From NCBI RefSeq assembly GCF_902506145.1, contig NZ_LR733519.1:554672-618671 (forward strand): DNA of 64,000 bases, in the 5' to 3' direction. A model generated the notes under the pieces. It worked only from the letters and a program-made list of their open reading frames with translations, had not been told where the DNA came from and searched no databases. Of the stretch, positions 35,688-45,215 are shown one piece after another. The position numbers were made by a program, and so were the translations under genes. This stretch comes from Burkholderia sp. 8Y. GTDB taxonomy: Bacteria; Pseudomonadota; Gammaproteobacteria; Burkholderiales; Burkholderiaceae. The first letter of the stretch is position 1; every line of letters begins with the position of its first letter.

Positions 35688-35777
35688 ACGGCTAGGCACC
35701 CCCATTCCCGTCACGGGTGATGCAATGACATCGGTTCGACCTGCTCGAACCTCCACTTAAGCATACGGAGCGCTGAC

Positions 35778-36041
35778 ATGCATGCAAGACCGAAACCGAA
35801 ACCTTCCGAGGAAATCTGTGTCGAACGCGTCAATGCTTTGGTCGAGCGAGCGGACGCGTTGCGAATGCACTTTGCAGCTGTTCCGGTAAAGGACCTTGTT
35901 ATCATCCTGAGAACGTATCAAGCCGCCCACAAGCAAGTCAAAAGGGTGCCCGTGGGAGATCCCGGTATCCCCGCTGCTACCGATGAACCGGACGTCGAGG
36001 ACGTCGCTATGCCGCGCGAGATGAGCAGTTCCGATTACTAA
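35778..36041 (+). CDS. Hypothetical protein, 87 aa
   Basis: Not recognised. A hydrophilic protein: a helical core (residues 10-58) and an acidic Pro-rich tail ending SSSDY. ACGGAGCGCTGAC before the ATG is a reasonable ribosome site. Isolated between the beta-helix gene and the leftward ATP-grasp gene. Confidence 0.55.
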   Translation: MHARPKPKPSEEICVERVNALVERADALRMHFAAVPVKDLVIILRTYQAAHKQVKRVPVGDPGIPAATDEPDVEDVAMPREMSSSDY

Positions 36042-36116
36042 ACCGTCGCTGCTAATGAGATGCTCTCGTGAAGCGCCTCACCTGCGCGGAACGTTCAGCG
36101 TTCGTCGTAGCTTCTG

Positions 36117-37325
36117 CTAACCGGCGACCTTTCTGCCCGGGCTATCGCCGGATGGATCGAAACCTGTCTTGCTTTTCCATCGTTTCAATATATGACGGAT
36201 TGGGTTGACCAGGCAGTAGTGCTGCAGAGCGGGCAGCGGATCGTCCCACCGGAAATACCCGTCGAAGACTCGCATGGGCCCAGTTCGCAAGTGACGAGGG
36301 ACGCGGTCGGCAATTGAAGCGCGCCAAGCCACACCTGTTACTTCCGCGTCATCCCGCGCCGGCGGCAAGCCGACTTCGTGCCTGAAGGCGGCTGCGGGAA
36401 TATTCGTGCCGCAAAGCGTGGCAATTTCTTCCTGCCAATCCGTCCTTCCGACCGTGGGCTCGATCATCATGAATTTTTTGTAGTTCTCGTCCCACTTGTA
36501 TTCCATGCTTCCCATGCCTTCGAAACCGGCGCGTTCCGCAAAGTCCATTGTCATTGGTTCGAGCATTCTACGGACTTCAGGTGCCCCCACACATACGGCC
36601 GTGCTTCCGACTTGACGAGGATAGCTAAGCAGCTTACGGCCCGTGAAGGCAGACACATTCCGTCCGCTAGCGCCCCGATAGAAAAGGGTAAAGTATATGT
36701 TCGAGTCGGGTCCCTCAATCCATTCCTGGGCGATTACCTTGATCCCAGCGGTCAAGGTCGAGCGCGCCTGCTCCTGAGCGTCGACCAAGGAGGACGCAAG
36801 CACTGCCCGGTCTACACTTCCCACCAGAACTTTGCGCTTGTCGTCAGGCTTAAGGACGCAAGGAAACTGTAGCTGCGATAGCTTTTCAAGGTCGTTCTCC
36901 GTCTCAAGGACAACGGAGCGTGGGACTGGAAAGCCGTGTCCGGAGGCGAACTCGTGAAATTTGGACTTGTCGCTTAAAATCTTGACGGAGTGATCGTCGG
37001 GCAGGCGAATGCGAAACCATTTAGACAGCCGTTCGCGACCTTCTGACACTGGATGGACGCACTCTTCAAGCGTCAAAAAAAGGATGGGGCGGCGAGTGAA
37101 CGTCTTGCCTAGTTCGATCATATCCTCTATGAACGGCTCGCCGGTAAAGCCTCTGATGAGATGCGCTGAAGCGTGACGAGACCATAGCGCGGCACCAGTG
37201 TATCTGGTGCCGACCGCGGTAACATTTATGCCGGCACGTACCAAGGAACGAGCGACACCAAGTCCATTGAGCGAACATCCCACGACTACGGCCTCTGTTT
37301 CGCCTGATTTCGTCACTGTTCGCAT
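36117..37325 (-). CDS. ATP-grasp carboxylate-amine/thiol ligase-like protein
   Basis: A 402-residue enzyme. The N-terminal pre-ATP-grasp domain begins AVVVGCSLNGLGVARSLVRA. The ATP-grasp fold shows PCVLKPDDKRKV (nucleotide-binding Lys), AQEWIEGPDSNIYFTLFY and GMGSMEYKWDENYKKFMMIE, whose Glu/Asp residues are magnesium ligands. Such stand-alone ATP-grasp proteins occur in exopolysaccharide clusters and may attach an amino acid or acid to a sugar or carrier; the acceptor is unknown. Transcribed opposite to the surrounding island genes, with a weak ribosome site. Confidence 0.8.
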   Translation of the reverse strand: MRTVTKSGETEAVVVGCSLNGLGVARSLVRAGINVTAVGTRYTGAALWSRHASAHLIRGFTGEPFIEDMIELGKTFTRRPILFLTLEECVHPVSEGRERLSKWFRIRLPDDHSVKILSDKSKFHEFASGHGFPVPRSVVLETENDLEKLSQLQFPCVLKPDDKRKVLVGSVDRAVLASSLVDAQEQARSTLTAGIKVIAQEWIEGPDSNIYFTLFYRGASGRNVSAFTGRKLLSYPRQVGSTAVCVGAPEVRRMLEPMTMDFAERAGFEGMGSMEYKWDENYKKFMMIEPTVGRTDWQEEIATLCGTNIPAAAFRHEVGLPPARDDAEVTGVAWRASIADRVPRHLRTGPMRVFDGYFRWDDPLPALQHYCLVNPIRHILKRWKSKTGFDPSGDSPGRKVAG

Positions 37326-37939
37326 GGATGTCCGTAGGGTTGCTTATAATGTCGGTAGGTCGAATAAACCTGTTGGCATGCTTGACCGCATCGTCATGCG
37401 GTTGAAGCACGGCGCCAACGAGGTTTCAAGAGCATGTTGACATTGTTAGGGGATGACTTCTGCAGGCAATTGCAGAGGCCTTCTGCATAAGCCATGACTG
37501 ATCCGGGCAGTTACCGCGCCATCCCGGGGGAGAGTGGTACCGGAATGACTTGATAGGAAGACTATGCGAAAAGAGACTGACGGTGTGGGACGTACAACTC
37601 GCTATGTGGCGTAGCGCACATGCAGTGCAAAGGCCATCGCGAAGGCTGCGCCCGCGCATATGTCTTCCGGCGCCTGAATTTCGACACCGTGATAGAGCGA
37701 TGGTTGATGCAACTCAGTGCCCTCTGCTGACCAAAGTTTGGTCTTGCGCGGGGGCATGGCTCGACGACTAGTTGCCGCGCCTGTAACGTTAGCATCTGCG
37801 ATGCCGGCCTCGACAGTTGCGCATGATTGTTAGATAAAGGCTGCTCACGCTGCGCTAGTGATGGGGCTTGAGCGCGACAGTGAGAAATTCGCGTCGGGAA
37901 ATGACAAACTCATCAAGCGACTTTGGACGAAGGATGACC
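37326..37939. other. Intergenic region with a possible recombinase remnant
   Basis: About 610 bases without an intact gene. A frame at 37620-37730 reads MQCKGHREGCARAYVFRRL, loosely like the Cys-containing zinc-ribbon segment of large serine recombinases, then stops. Low confidence. The right edge contains the promoter of the reductase gene. Confidence 0.3.
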
Positions 37940-38824
37940 ATGTCTGTGGAATTGCAGAGAGCGGTCTTGCCACTCAAGCATGGATGCGGTGACATGCCCG
38001 TTGTTGGTTTCGGCCCACTCATCGCTGGTGCATCCTCGACCAACAGCGCGATCCGCGAAGCACTCAGCGTGGGCTATCGGCACTTTGACTGTGCGCAGCG
38101 ATTTCAAAATGAGCGTGGGGTGGGTAGGGCGTTGCGTGACAAACTGTTGGGCACAGAGGTTCGTCGTGAAGAAATCTTTATTACGACGCGAGTTTGGACT
38201 CGCCGGCGACAGCTCATCCGACCGGCAATCGACGCGAGTCTTGGAAGATTACAGGCTGACTATCTCAATCTGTACCTTATGCATCTTCCGTTCGCTGGTC
38301 TTCCGGCAGGTGAGCAGCATCGGCGGGATCCAACCGGGAAGATTCTGCTGTTCAGGCACGCGATGCTGCACGACGCGTGGAGAGGGATGGAAGACCTGGT
38401 CGACAGCGGGAAATGCCGTGCGATCGGTCTGTCCGACATCGGTCTTGATGAACTGAGGCATCTTTATGAGTCGGCGCGGATTAAGCCGGCGGTCGTTCAG
38501 GTCGAGGCCCACCCGTATCACCCGAGGACCGAACTTTTGGCGTTTTGCAAGGCGCACGAAATCGCTTTGCTGACATCCTCGCCGTTAGGCCGCGGAGTCA
38601 AACCGGGTCCGCTGGACGACGGCGTCATACGCGCCATCGCCGCCCGATTGAACCGGACGCCCGCTCAAGTGCTGCTTGCCTGGGCTGCCCAACGAGGTAC
38701 GGCATTCCTAACAACGCCTGAGACTGGACAGCGGGCAAAAGAAACCTGGACCAGTGCGGTGCTCCCGAACGAGGCATTTGAACAAGTAGACGCTATCCAC
38801 ATGAGCCTAAAAAACGCGCGTTGA
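37940..38824 (+). CDS. Aldo/keto reductase-fold protein with two substituted catalytic residues
   Basis: A 294-residue TIM-barrel protein of the AKR superfamily: MPVVGFGPLIAG, ALSVGYRHFDCA, LYLMHLPFAG, and a C-terminal NADP-binding region (GRGVKPG, TTPETGQRAKETW). Of the catalytic tetrad, Asp50 and His115 are present. The Tyr (normally DxAxxYxNE) is Phe55 in DCAQRFQNE, and the Lys (normally TK.W) is Arg84 in TTRVW. The protein may therefore be a poor reductase, a binding protein or an enzyme with altered chemistry. GAAGGA five bases before the ATG at 37940 sets the start. Confidence 0.82.
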   Translation: MSVELQRAVLPLKHGCGDMPVVGFGPLIAGASSTNSAIREALSVGYRHFDCAQRFQNERGVGRALRDKLLGTEVRREEIFITTRVWTRRRQLIRPAIDASLGRLQADYLNLYLMHLPFAGLPAGEQHRRDPTGKILLFRHAMLHDAWRGMEDLVDSGKCRAIGLSDIGLDELRHLYESARIKPAVVQVEAHPYHPRTELLAFCKAHEIALLTSSPLGRGVKPGPLDDGVIRAIAARLNRTPAQVLLAWAAQRGTAFLTTPETGQRAKETWTSAVLPNEAFEQVDAIHMSLKNAR

Positions 38825-38889
38825 GCGTTTGGTGTTGGCGTTTCCGGCGGGGCACTGTCAGTGTGTTGGCTCCCATCGCACGCACTGTC

Positions 38890-39107
38890 ATGGTCATGCT
38901 GTATCGCGACGAACTGCGCCGTTATAAGCCGAAACTATTGGTGGATAACGTCCAAGGCCAGACGCCCATCAATCCAGCAAATGGTTTGCCGATGTTAGGC
39001 GGCCATGGGAGCGTCGACGTGCACGTAACACGTACGGTACAAATACCAACGACTTTCACGCGCCGATGCAACAAAGCGGATTTGGAGACCCCAACAGCGG
39101 GTTCTAA
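38890..39107 (+). pseudogene. Frameshifted small gene, C-terminus conserved-looking
   Basis: Frame 1 from ATG 38890 reads to PANGLPMLGGHGSVDVH, and frame 3 then continues NTYGTNTNDFHAPMQQSG and ends GFGDPNSGF at 39107. A single missing G near 39025 (CACG[G]TAACACG) would join the two smoothly. The family is not recognised. A canonical terminator hairpin follows 17 bases after the stop, supporting a former real gene. The 5' start is uncertain. Confidence 0.45.
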
Positions 39108-39124
39108 TTCTTTTGAATCACCCG

Positions 39125-39155
39125 GCCGACATGCCTCGCATGTCGGCTTTCTTAT
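39125..39155 (+). terminator. Rho-independent terminator
   Basis: GCCGACATGC (39125-39134) and GCATGTCGGC (39138-39147) form a perfect 10-bp stem with a CTC loop, followed by TTTCTTAT. It fits the frameshifted gene just upstream. Confidence 0.85.
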
Positions 39156-39240
39156 CGGTTTTGAAAAGCCTTGGTTGCGGGCTTTAGCTCGTACGATCGA
39201 TCGAGACTCTCCCACCAACGCTGCGCCCGGGAGGGAAGTT

Positions 39241-39417
39241 ATGGATTCTGGCGGCGAACTTGCCACGTTCTTGAACGACAATCCGGAGCTCGGCATTGAC
39301 GCGGGAATTCTCGAACGCGCATAGCGGCCTGAGAATCTTGCAGCGTTGGCCGCCGCACGGGATGCAGGGATTGCATCTCTGGTCCACGATCTTCCCGAAC
39401 TTACGAAGGACACCTAG
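39241..39417 (+). pseudogene. Small gene interrupted by an in-frame TAG
   Basis: From ATG 39241 with a good GGGAGG site the frame encodes 27 residues (ATFLNDNPELGIDAGILERA), meets TAG at 39322-39324, then continues in the same frame RPENLAALAAARDAGIASLV to a second stop at 39417. Both parts have coding-like composition, and a CAG to TAG transition would explain the break. Full length would be 58 residues. Family not recognised. Confidence 0.45.
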
Positions 39418-40523
39418 GCCGTGCGAGAAAAGCATGCGTCGGTGCACGCGGCGCGCCGCCGAACTGGCGAAGGCGATCGCTGCCAGCTAATATCACCTCT
39501 CACTCAGCTGTTTAAGTCGGGACGTCATCGGCCAAACACCGTCCGATCCGGTGAAGGTTGCAATGCACGTGGCGAAAGTCGGCACCCGACCCACCGCGGT
39601 CAGACGGCTCTCCACGAAGCGGTCACTCAGTCGAATCGAGGTTTTGCGAACCGGCGTGCCATAAAGGGCTGTTGGCGACCTCACCCAATCGGCCATAACC
39701 AGGCGTTCGAGATATGTACTGCGCGACCATTCCCCCGTCAGCAGCACCTCGCAAAGCGGTCTTCCGATGAATACTGTTACTAACGTTCCGCGGACTCAAG
39801 GTGACGACCATGCAGCGTTCCGCGACGACTTGCGTTGTACTTCCCAGCCTGAAGGCTTCGGCGTTTCGTTGTTGTCGGTCATACCGGTTTGCACTTCAAG
39901 ACGTCGGGGGCCAAGGGCAGGCCGAACAATTACCGGGACGATCAGGAGCGGCACGCCCTGTGCCGGACGACCCAGACTATGTCCTTGATAGGAGCGTTCA
40001 GCGTTCGGCGCGGACAGACGCCCCCGCGAGGCTACCAGCGGCAGACTGACTGGCAAGTATCCGCTAACCAGTCAGTGGCTGCACGCCGCTTTTTGCTTCA
40101 AAGACGCGCTAGCGCGGCGACGCAGATATGTTGCCCACCGAACATTCGCGCTGAGGAAAGATAATCCGCGATCTGCCGATCGCCTATAAATAGGTGGCCT
40201 TGAAAGAGCCTGGGGCCGGCATCAGGACAACTTTTGATCTCCATCATACAAGGGGGAAGGCGAAAGTTCAGTATCGTCCCTGTCGCCCGACACTCCGGTG
40301 TCGCTCCTTAAAAGCGCTGTCGACATCAACCGAGCCGCCGTGGACTTGATGCCAAACTTGTGTCGCTCTTTATCGATGACTAGCGAGCACACCGATCACT
40401 ATTTCGATGTCATGGACGACTGACTACAGTAAATCAAGGTGGTTAGCCGACAATTACCTTCCAGAACGCCGCACCCCCTAAAACAAACGAGTCACTTTAC
40501 CACATTCCATTAGGAGAACTACA
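39418..40523. other. Gene-poor region before the sulfatase
   Basis: About 1.1 kb in which both strands have only short, compositionally random frames. No tRNA, IS end or recognisable gene seen. The right edge carries a good GGAGAA ribosome site for the sulfatase. Confidence 0.4.
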
Positions 40524-42383
40524 GTGGATAGGCGGAACTTTATCAAAAAGACAACGGCTGTCAGTGCGGCCATCGCATCGACAAACTTGGCCGCGCGGAA
40601 TACCGGGAGCCCTCATGGCGGCAAGCCGAACATCTTGTTTATTCTTTTGGACGAAATGCGCTTTCCCCGCGTTTTCCCGGAAGGCGTTCGCGATGCGGGC
40701 GAGTTCCTCAAGGCATTTATGCCCGAAACATTCGATCTGTGGAAACGGGGAGTCAAGTTCTCCGCCCACTACACCGCTGCCTCGGCATGTAGTCCGGCGC
40801 GCGCCGCTCTCATCACGGGGCTCTACACTCACCAAAATTGGCTTCTTACCACCATTCTGGACTCGCCGGATACCAAGGTTTCTATACAACCGGTGCTGAA
40901 CCGCCAGTTTCCAACCTATGGCAAGATTCTGCAGTCACTCGGCTATATCACGCCGTATATAGGAAAGTGGCACCTGTCGATCGTGCACAAAGGGCCGAGT
41001 CCCCTCTCACTATATGGCTTTGAAGCGTTGACTTACCCCGACCCCACTGGCAGTAATCTGCAGGGCACGATCGGAGATCCGGGGCAAGGCTACTTGAGCG
41101 ACACGAACATTGCCGATCAGGCAACCCAGTGGTTGGAGCGGCGCAGGCCGACTGACTCGCCGTGGTGCCTTACTGTTGGCTTCATCAACCCGCACGACAA
41201 GGAGTTCTTTCCTGCGGGCACGGAGTTTAAGCGCTTTACCGACCTTTTTCAATCGAGCAAGTACAACCCGAACGGCTATTCGCAGTGGATCGATTACACG
41301 GCAGGGCCACCTACCTACAACTGGGAGCTCAATCCTCTGCGACACCCGCCGCGGTACGGATATCCGGCAACTGCGCCGAATTGGGAGTCTGGTTCGCAGC
41401 TCTCGGCCAACAAGCCGCCGATGCAGACTTTCAACCGCACGATCCAAGAAGCGGTTTGGGGTGGCGTGCAGGACACGCCGGGTACGGATTTCCAAATCTC
41501 GGCGTATCCGGTCAATCCGAACTTGCCGCCGCCTTCCGACACGAAGGGCATCGCAAAAGCGCCTTTCCATTACTGGAGGCGCGGCCTTGACTCCTATACG
41601 CAGATTATGTCGCTAGTCGATGCGAAGATAGGAGCCGTTGTAGATGCGTTGCCACCCGAGGTCGCCAAAAAGACGATCATCGTGCTGAGCGCGGACCATG
41701 GGGACTACGCGGGCGCCCATGGCATGATTTCGGGCAAGACCGGGACCTGCTACGAGGAGGCGTTCAACGTCCCGCTCATCGTCGTCGATCCCACCGGCGA
41801 GTACGACGGAGATCGCGAAGTGGTTCGCTGCGGGCTGACCTCGTCAGTCGACATCCTTCCGCTGTTGGCGACTATCGCTAACGGAGGCACCCGGAGCTGG
41901 ATGATCGGAGACTATGTCCAGATGTACGGGAATCGCCATGATTTGCTCCCGATGCTGAAGAGCGCGAGCGCGCCGGGCCGACCCTACGTTGTTTTCGCGT
42001 CTGATGAAACCGTGCCTGACGCATTCAACTTCAATTCGTCGGCATCGCACATTATTGGCGTAAGAACCGACGACGGCAAGCTCGGGACGTACTCCGACTG
42101 GGCGCCATCGACGACGAGCATTACCGGCAGCAGCGACCTCGAGTACTACGACTATGCAACCGAGCAAGGTAGGCTCGAATTGGACAACCGGTATCGTTCG
42201 CCGGCCGCGCAGAGCATGTATGAGCGAATGATGACGGACATCATTCCAAATGAGCTGCAGGCTCCATTACCGGGCAATCTCGTTGCGGCTCAAGATACGG
42301 CGCAGGCGCGTTATTTGGAGTATGTCAGGCTGATCAATAGCGGAGGGGATTTTGAGCTGCCGTTCAGGATAGGCGACGTCTGA
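40524..42383 (+). CDS. Tat-exported sulfatase (formylglycine type)
   Basis: A 619-residue alkaline-phosphatase-fold sulfatase. The N-terminus MDRRNFIKKTTAVSAAIAST is a clear twin-arginine signal. NILFILLDEMR supplies a metal ligand, and the maturation motif ACSPARAAL has Cys89, which must be oxidised to formylglycine. Further active-site motifs are GKWHLS and LSADHGDYAGAHGM. The start is a GTG at 40524 after TAGGAGAACTACA. It is longer than typical arylsulfatases (about 500), with an insertion around residues 230-350. Folded export by Tat implies periplasmic hydrolysis of sulfate esters. No formylglycine-generating enzyme is in the window. Confidence 0.88.
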   Translation: MDRRNFIKKTTAVSAAIASTNLAARNTGSPHGGKPNILFILLDEMRFPRVFPEGVRDAGEFLKAFMPETFDLWKRGVKFSAHYTAASACSPARAALITGLYTHQNWLLTTILDSPDTKVSIQPVLNRQFPTYGKILQSLGYITPYIGKWHLSIVHKGPSPLSLYGFEALTYPDPTGSNLQGTIGDPGQGYLSDTNIADQATQWLERRRPTDSPWCLTVGFINPHDKEFFPAGTEFKRFTDLFQSSKYNPNGYSQWIDYTAGPPTYNWELNPLRHPPRYGYPATAPNWESGSQLSANKPPMQTFNRTIQEAVWGGVQDTPGTDFQISAYPVNPNLPPPSDTKGIAKAPFHYWRRGLDSYTQIMSLVDAKIGAVVDALPPEVAKKTIIVLSADHGDYAGAHGMISGKTGTCYEEAFNVPLIVVDPTGEYDGDREVVRCGLTSSVDILPLLATIANGGTRSWMIGDYVQMYGNRHDLLPMLKSASAPGRPYVVFASDETVPDAFNFNSSASHIIGVRTDDGKLGTYSDWAPSTTSITGSSDLEYYDYATEQGRLELDNRYRSPAAQSMYERMMTDIIPNELQAPLPGNLVAAQDTAQARYLEYVRLINSGGDFELPFRIGDV

Positions 42384-42515
42384 GCATCGGCGGTAGGGCG
42401 GTGATGAAAGCAAACGCCGGCGACGCGCGACCGAATGCCGCGAAAGAATCTTGCGAGGATCACTTGCGCGCGTCATACCTGTTACCGTATGCAAAGACGG
42501 AAAGGCGTCTTGCCC

Positions 42516-42665
42516 ATGAATCACCTGCCGAAATACATTGCAGTTGCCGCAGCGCTGGGCGCCGTCAGCGGCGGTACGCTCGCGAGGGGACCTGGGATGT
42601 CTGTGGGTGAACTGCCGGAACGACTCGTGAGAGTGCCCCGAGATTTGGCAAAGCTGAATCGCTAG
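42516..42665 (+). CDS. Possible small exported peptide, 49 aa
   Basis: A frame from ATG 42516 encodes a short hydrophobic N-terminus (KYIAVAAALGAVSGGTLARG) like a signal peptide and a 24-residue basic remainder. The ribosome site is weak and no family is recognised. It may be a real small secreted peptide or chance. Confidence 0.35.
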   Translation: MNHLPKYIAVAAALGAVSGGTLARGPGMSVGELPERLVRVPRDLAKLNR

Positions 42666-42918
42666 AATTTGCCGAGCTCGGTGCATGAATGTCCGAGCTC
42701 GTCACTTTCCGCCGAGGGTTCGCTTCTTTGTAGTCGGGCGCTGCCAAGCTCAATTAGGGCAGCGCGTAAAGGAAACTTCGAATGTTACGGGCGCTTGCTA
42801 GCCGCATCAAGGAATGTGAACCTTGCTTGCTGCAGCCGACGCACTACTGGCGAACGCGAAGCTGACCGGCGGGCGTGTCGGTCGCTCACTTTGCACAGCT
42901 TGATAAGCGGCGAGGCCG

Positions 42919-44622
42919 ATGATGCGATACATATATGTTCGTTTGGGCTCGGCCATCCTCGCCGCGATCGTAAGCTGCTGCATTTCTGCATGCGGGTCTT
43001 CCGACAGCTCAGATCAACTGGCTCTTCAAGTGCCCTCGCCGGAGTGGCAGGACCAGATCATCTATTTCATCCTGACCGACCGCTTCAATGACGGCGATTC
43101 GAGCAACGATAATCAGGGCGCGGGAGAATTCGATCCGACAAATAATGCCAAGTACAGCGGCGGCGACATTCGCGGCATCGAACAGAAAATAGCTTATATC
43201 CAGGGGTTGGGGGCGACGGCGGTCTGGTTGACGCCGCCAGTCGCGAACCAGTGGTGGGACCCGCTTGTGAACTACGGCGGGTATCACGGCTACTGGGCTT
43301 CGAATTTCGAAGAGGTCGACAAGCATATGGGCTCCCTCGACGACTATCGGAAGTTGTCGAGCGCCTTGCACAAGGCCCGGATGTATCTGATACAGGACAT
43401 CGTCGTGAACCATACCGGCGACTTCTTCGTTTACGACAAAGCATGGAACGCTAACAATCCCGCGCTCGGCTGGTCGCGCAATTCTGCGTCTGTTCCGGTG
43501 ACGGCGCCGACGCAATCACCCTTCAATATGGACGACCCAACGGATCCCACGCAGCGTGCTGCGGGTATCTACCATTGGACTCCCGACATTAGCGACTTCG
43601 GCAATGCTGACCAGTTGTTGAACTATCAGCTCTACGGGCTTGATGATCTCAACACAGAGAATCCAGTCGTGCGCGAGGCGCTGAGAAGCAGCTATGGATA
43701 TTGGATCTCAACGGTCGGCGTCGATGCGTTTCGCATCGACACAGCTTTTTACGTGCCGCAGGCCTTTTTCAGCGATTTCATGTACGCAACCGATCCTTCA
43801 GCTCCCGGGATCCGTCAGGTGGCGCTTTCGAAAGGAAAAGCTAGCTTCCTCGCGTTCGGCGAGGGCTTCGTCACAGACGCCCCCTATCAAAACGCAAGTT
43901 CTGTAAAGATCGAGTCATACATGGTCGATCCGAGCGGCGCGGACGTCCTTCCTGCGATGCTCAACTATCCGCTGTACGGCACGCTCTGGGACGTCTTGAC
44001 TCAGCAGCATCCCACGGCGGAACTCGGCTATCGGATTCAGGACATGATGCAGGTGTTCAAGCGCCCGTATCTAATGCCCACCTTTCTTGACAATCATGAC
44101 GTTGACCGCTTCCTCGCTCATGGAACGATCGCCGGGTTGCAGCAAGGGCTGCTGCTCATCATGACCTTGCCGGGCATACCGGTAATCTATTACGGGACTG
44201 AGCAGGCTTTCACGGAGCAACGAGGCGCAATGTTCGCGAACGGCTATGCATCGGGTGGCGACGACCATTTCGATACAGCCGCGCCGCTCTATCAGTTCAT
44301 CGCGCAGATGGCCAAGTTGCGCAAGAGCAACAAGGTTTTCTCGCGCGGCACGCCGGCAATTCTGGACCAGAACAGTGCAGGGCCAGGGGCTTTCGCGTAC
44401 AAGATGTCGTATCAGTCGACGGTTGCGATCGTCGCCGTTAATACCTCGGACACGGCCGCTGCGACGAGAACTTTCGCCACTGGTTTGCCTCAGGGGACGA
44501 TGCTTAAGGGTTCTGCGTCGGTCGGCGCATCGTCTCCGCCCTCGCTCGTGGTCGGCGCGGATCGAACCGTGACAATCGTTATGCCGCCGCGCTCTGCTTT
44601 TGTGTGGCTGACACCGACGTAG
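42919..44622 (+). CDS. Alpha-amylase family (GH13) lipoprotein
   Basis: A 567-residue glycosidase with a lipoprotein signal (lipobox ISAC, Cys25) for outer- or inner-membrane anchoring. The four GH13 regions are visible: DIVVNHTG (I), VDAFRIDTAFYVP with nucleophile Asp274 (II), LAFGEGFVTD with acid/base Glu315 (III) and FLDNHDVDRF with Asp394 (IV). A calcium-site-like NDGDSSNDNQG lies near residue 60, and a C-terminal beta domain follows. It should cleave alpha-glucan or a related alpha-linked polymer at the cell surface. The promoter is probably in the 250-base gap upstream. Confidence 0.92.
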   Translation: MMRYIYVRLGSAILAAIVSCCISACGSSDSSDQLALQVPSPEWQDQIIYFILTDRFNDGDSSNDNQGAGEFDPTNNAKYSGGDIRGIEQKIAYIQGLGATAVWLTPPVANQWWDPLVNYGGYHGYWASNFEEVDKHMGSLDDYRKLSSALHKARMYLIQDIVVNHTGDFFVYDKAWNANNPALGWSRNSASVPVTAPTQSPFNMDDPTDPTQRAAGIYHWTPDISDFGNADQLLNYQLYGLDDLNTENPVVREALRSSYGYWISTVGVDAFRIDTAFYVPQAFFSDFMYATDPSAPGIRQVALSKGKASFLAFGEGFVTDAPYQNASSVKIESYMVDPSGADVLPAMLNYPLYGTLWDVLTQQHPTAELGYRIQDMMQVFKRPYLMPTFLDNHDVDRFLAHGTIAGLQQGLLLIMTLPGIPVIYYGTEQAFTEQRGAMFANGYASGGDDHFDTAAPLYQFIAQMAKLRKSNKVFSRGTPAILDQNSAGPGAFAYKMSYQSTVAIVAVNTSDTAAATRTFATGLPQGTMLKGSASVGASSPPSLVVGADRTVTIVMPPRSAFVWLTPT

Positions 44623-45097
44623 TCCGACTGCGCCCGTCGAGGCTCGGGCAAGGAAGCTGAGCGTCGCGACGCGATACCGGTGCCCTGCGCCGCCCGACGC
44701 AGGAGCGCGAGCCCAGAGGGCTATCAAGGCGTCCGAGACCGGAGCCGGCGGGGTGCCGTCTGTCGACGCTTGGTGCGCGCATCAGCTCCCCCGGGCTTGC
44801 TCGCCGCTTGACTGTGCGCACTGTGAGTGGAGCGCTATTTCGAATGACGACGCCGTTGCACGCGCCTGACGTATAACGACGTTTCCCAATGGCAATAGAC
44901 CGTTCACAGTTCCATCGGCCGGCGGTCCAGGACTTAAGACGCGTCCGCGCTGCTGAGCCGACGTCGCCGGCATCGCATCGTCAACGAGGCAAGCTGACAT
45001 CCAGCGGCCGCACGGCGCGTAGCCCAGGTGCGTGCGCTGCGGCCGAGGACGAGGCGATAGCTGAAGGTTCGGTATGTCCAATCCACTCCATGGGACT
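44623..45097. other. Intergenic region between the GH13 gene and the first IS91-like element
   Basis: About 475 bases; no gene, RNA or regulatory site recognised. The left boundary of the mobile element is placed at its right end. Confidence 0.4.
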
Positions 45098-45114
45098 AAA
45101 CCGCTCGCGCGGTA
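45098..45114 (+). repeat. Shared left-end motif of the IS91-like elements
   Basis: AAACCGCTCGCGCGGTA is identical at 45098-45114 and 47697-47713. ACCGC and GCGGT form a 5-bp stem with a TCGC loop, as expected for a rolling-circle origin or terminus. Confidence 0.7.
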
Positions 45115-45215
45115 TGTGCTCCGTTCAAAGTTATTGGTTGGGAAAGGGTAAGACTCTCAGTTTCCTATGTTGAGTGATGAGGCGATCCGCCTCGTTACCC
45201 AGGAGGAACCGGGCC

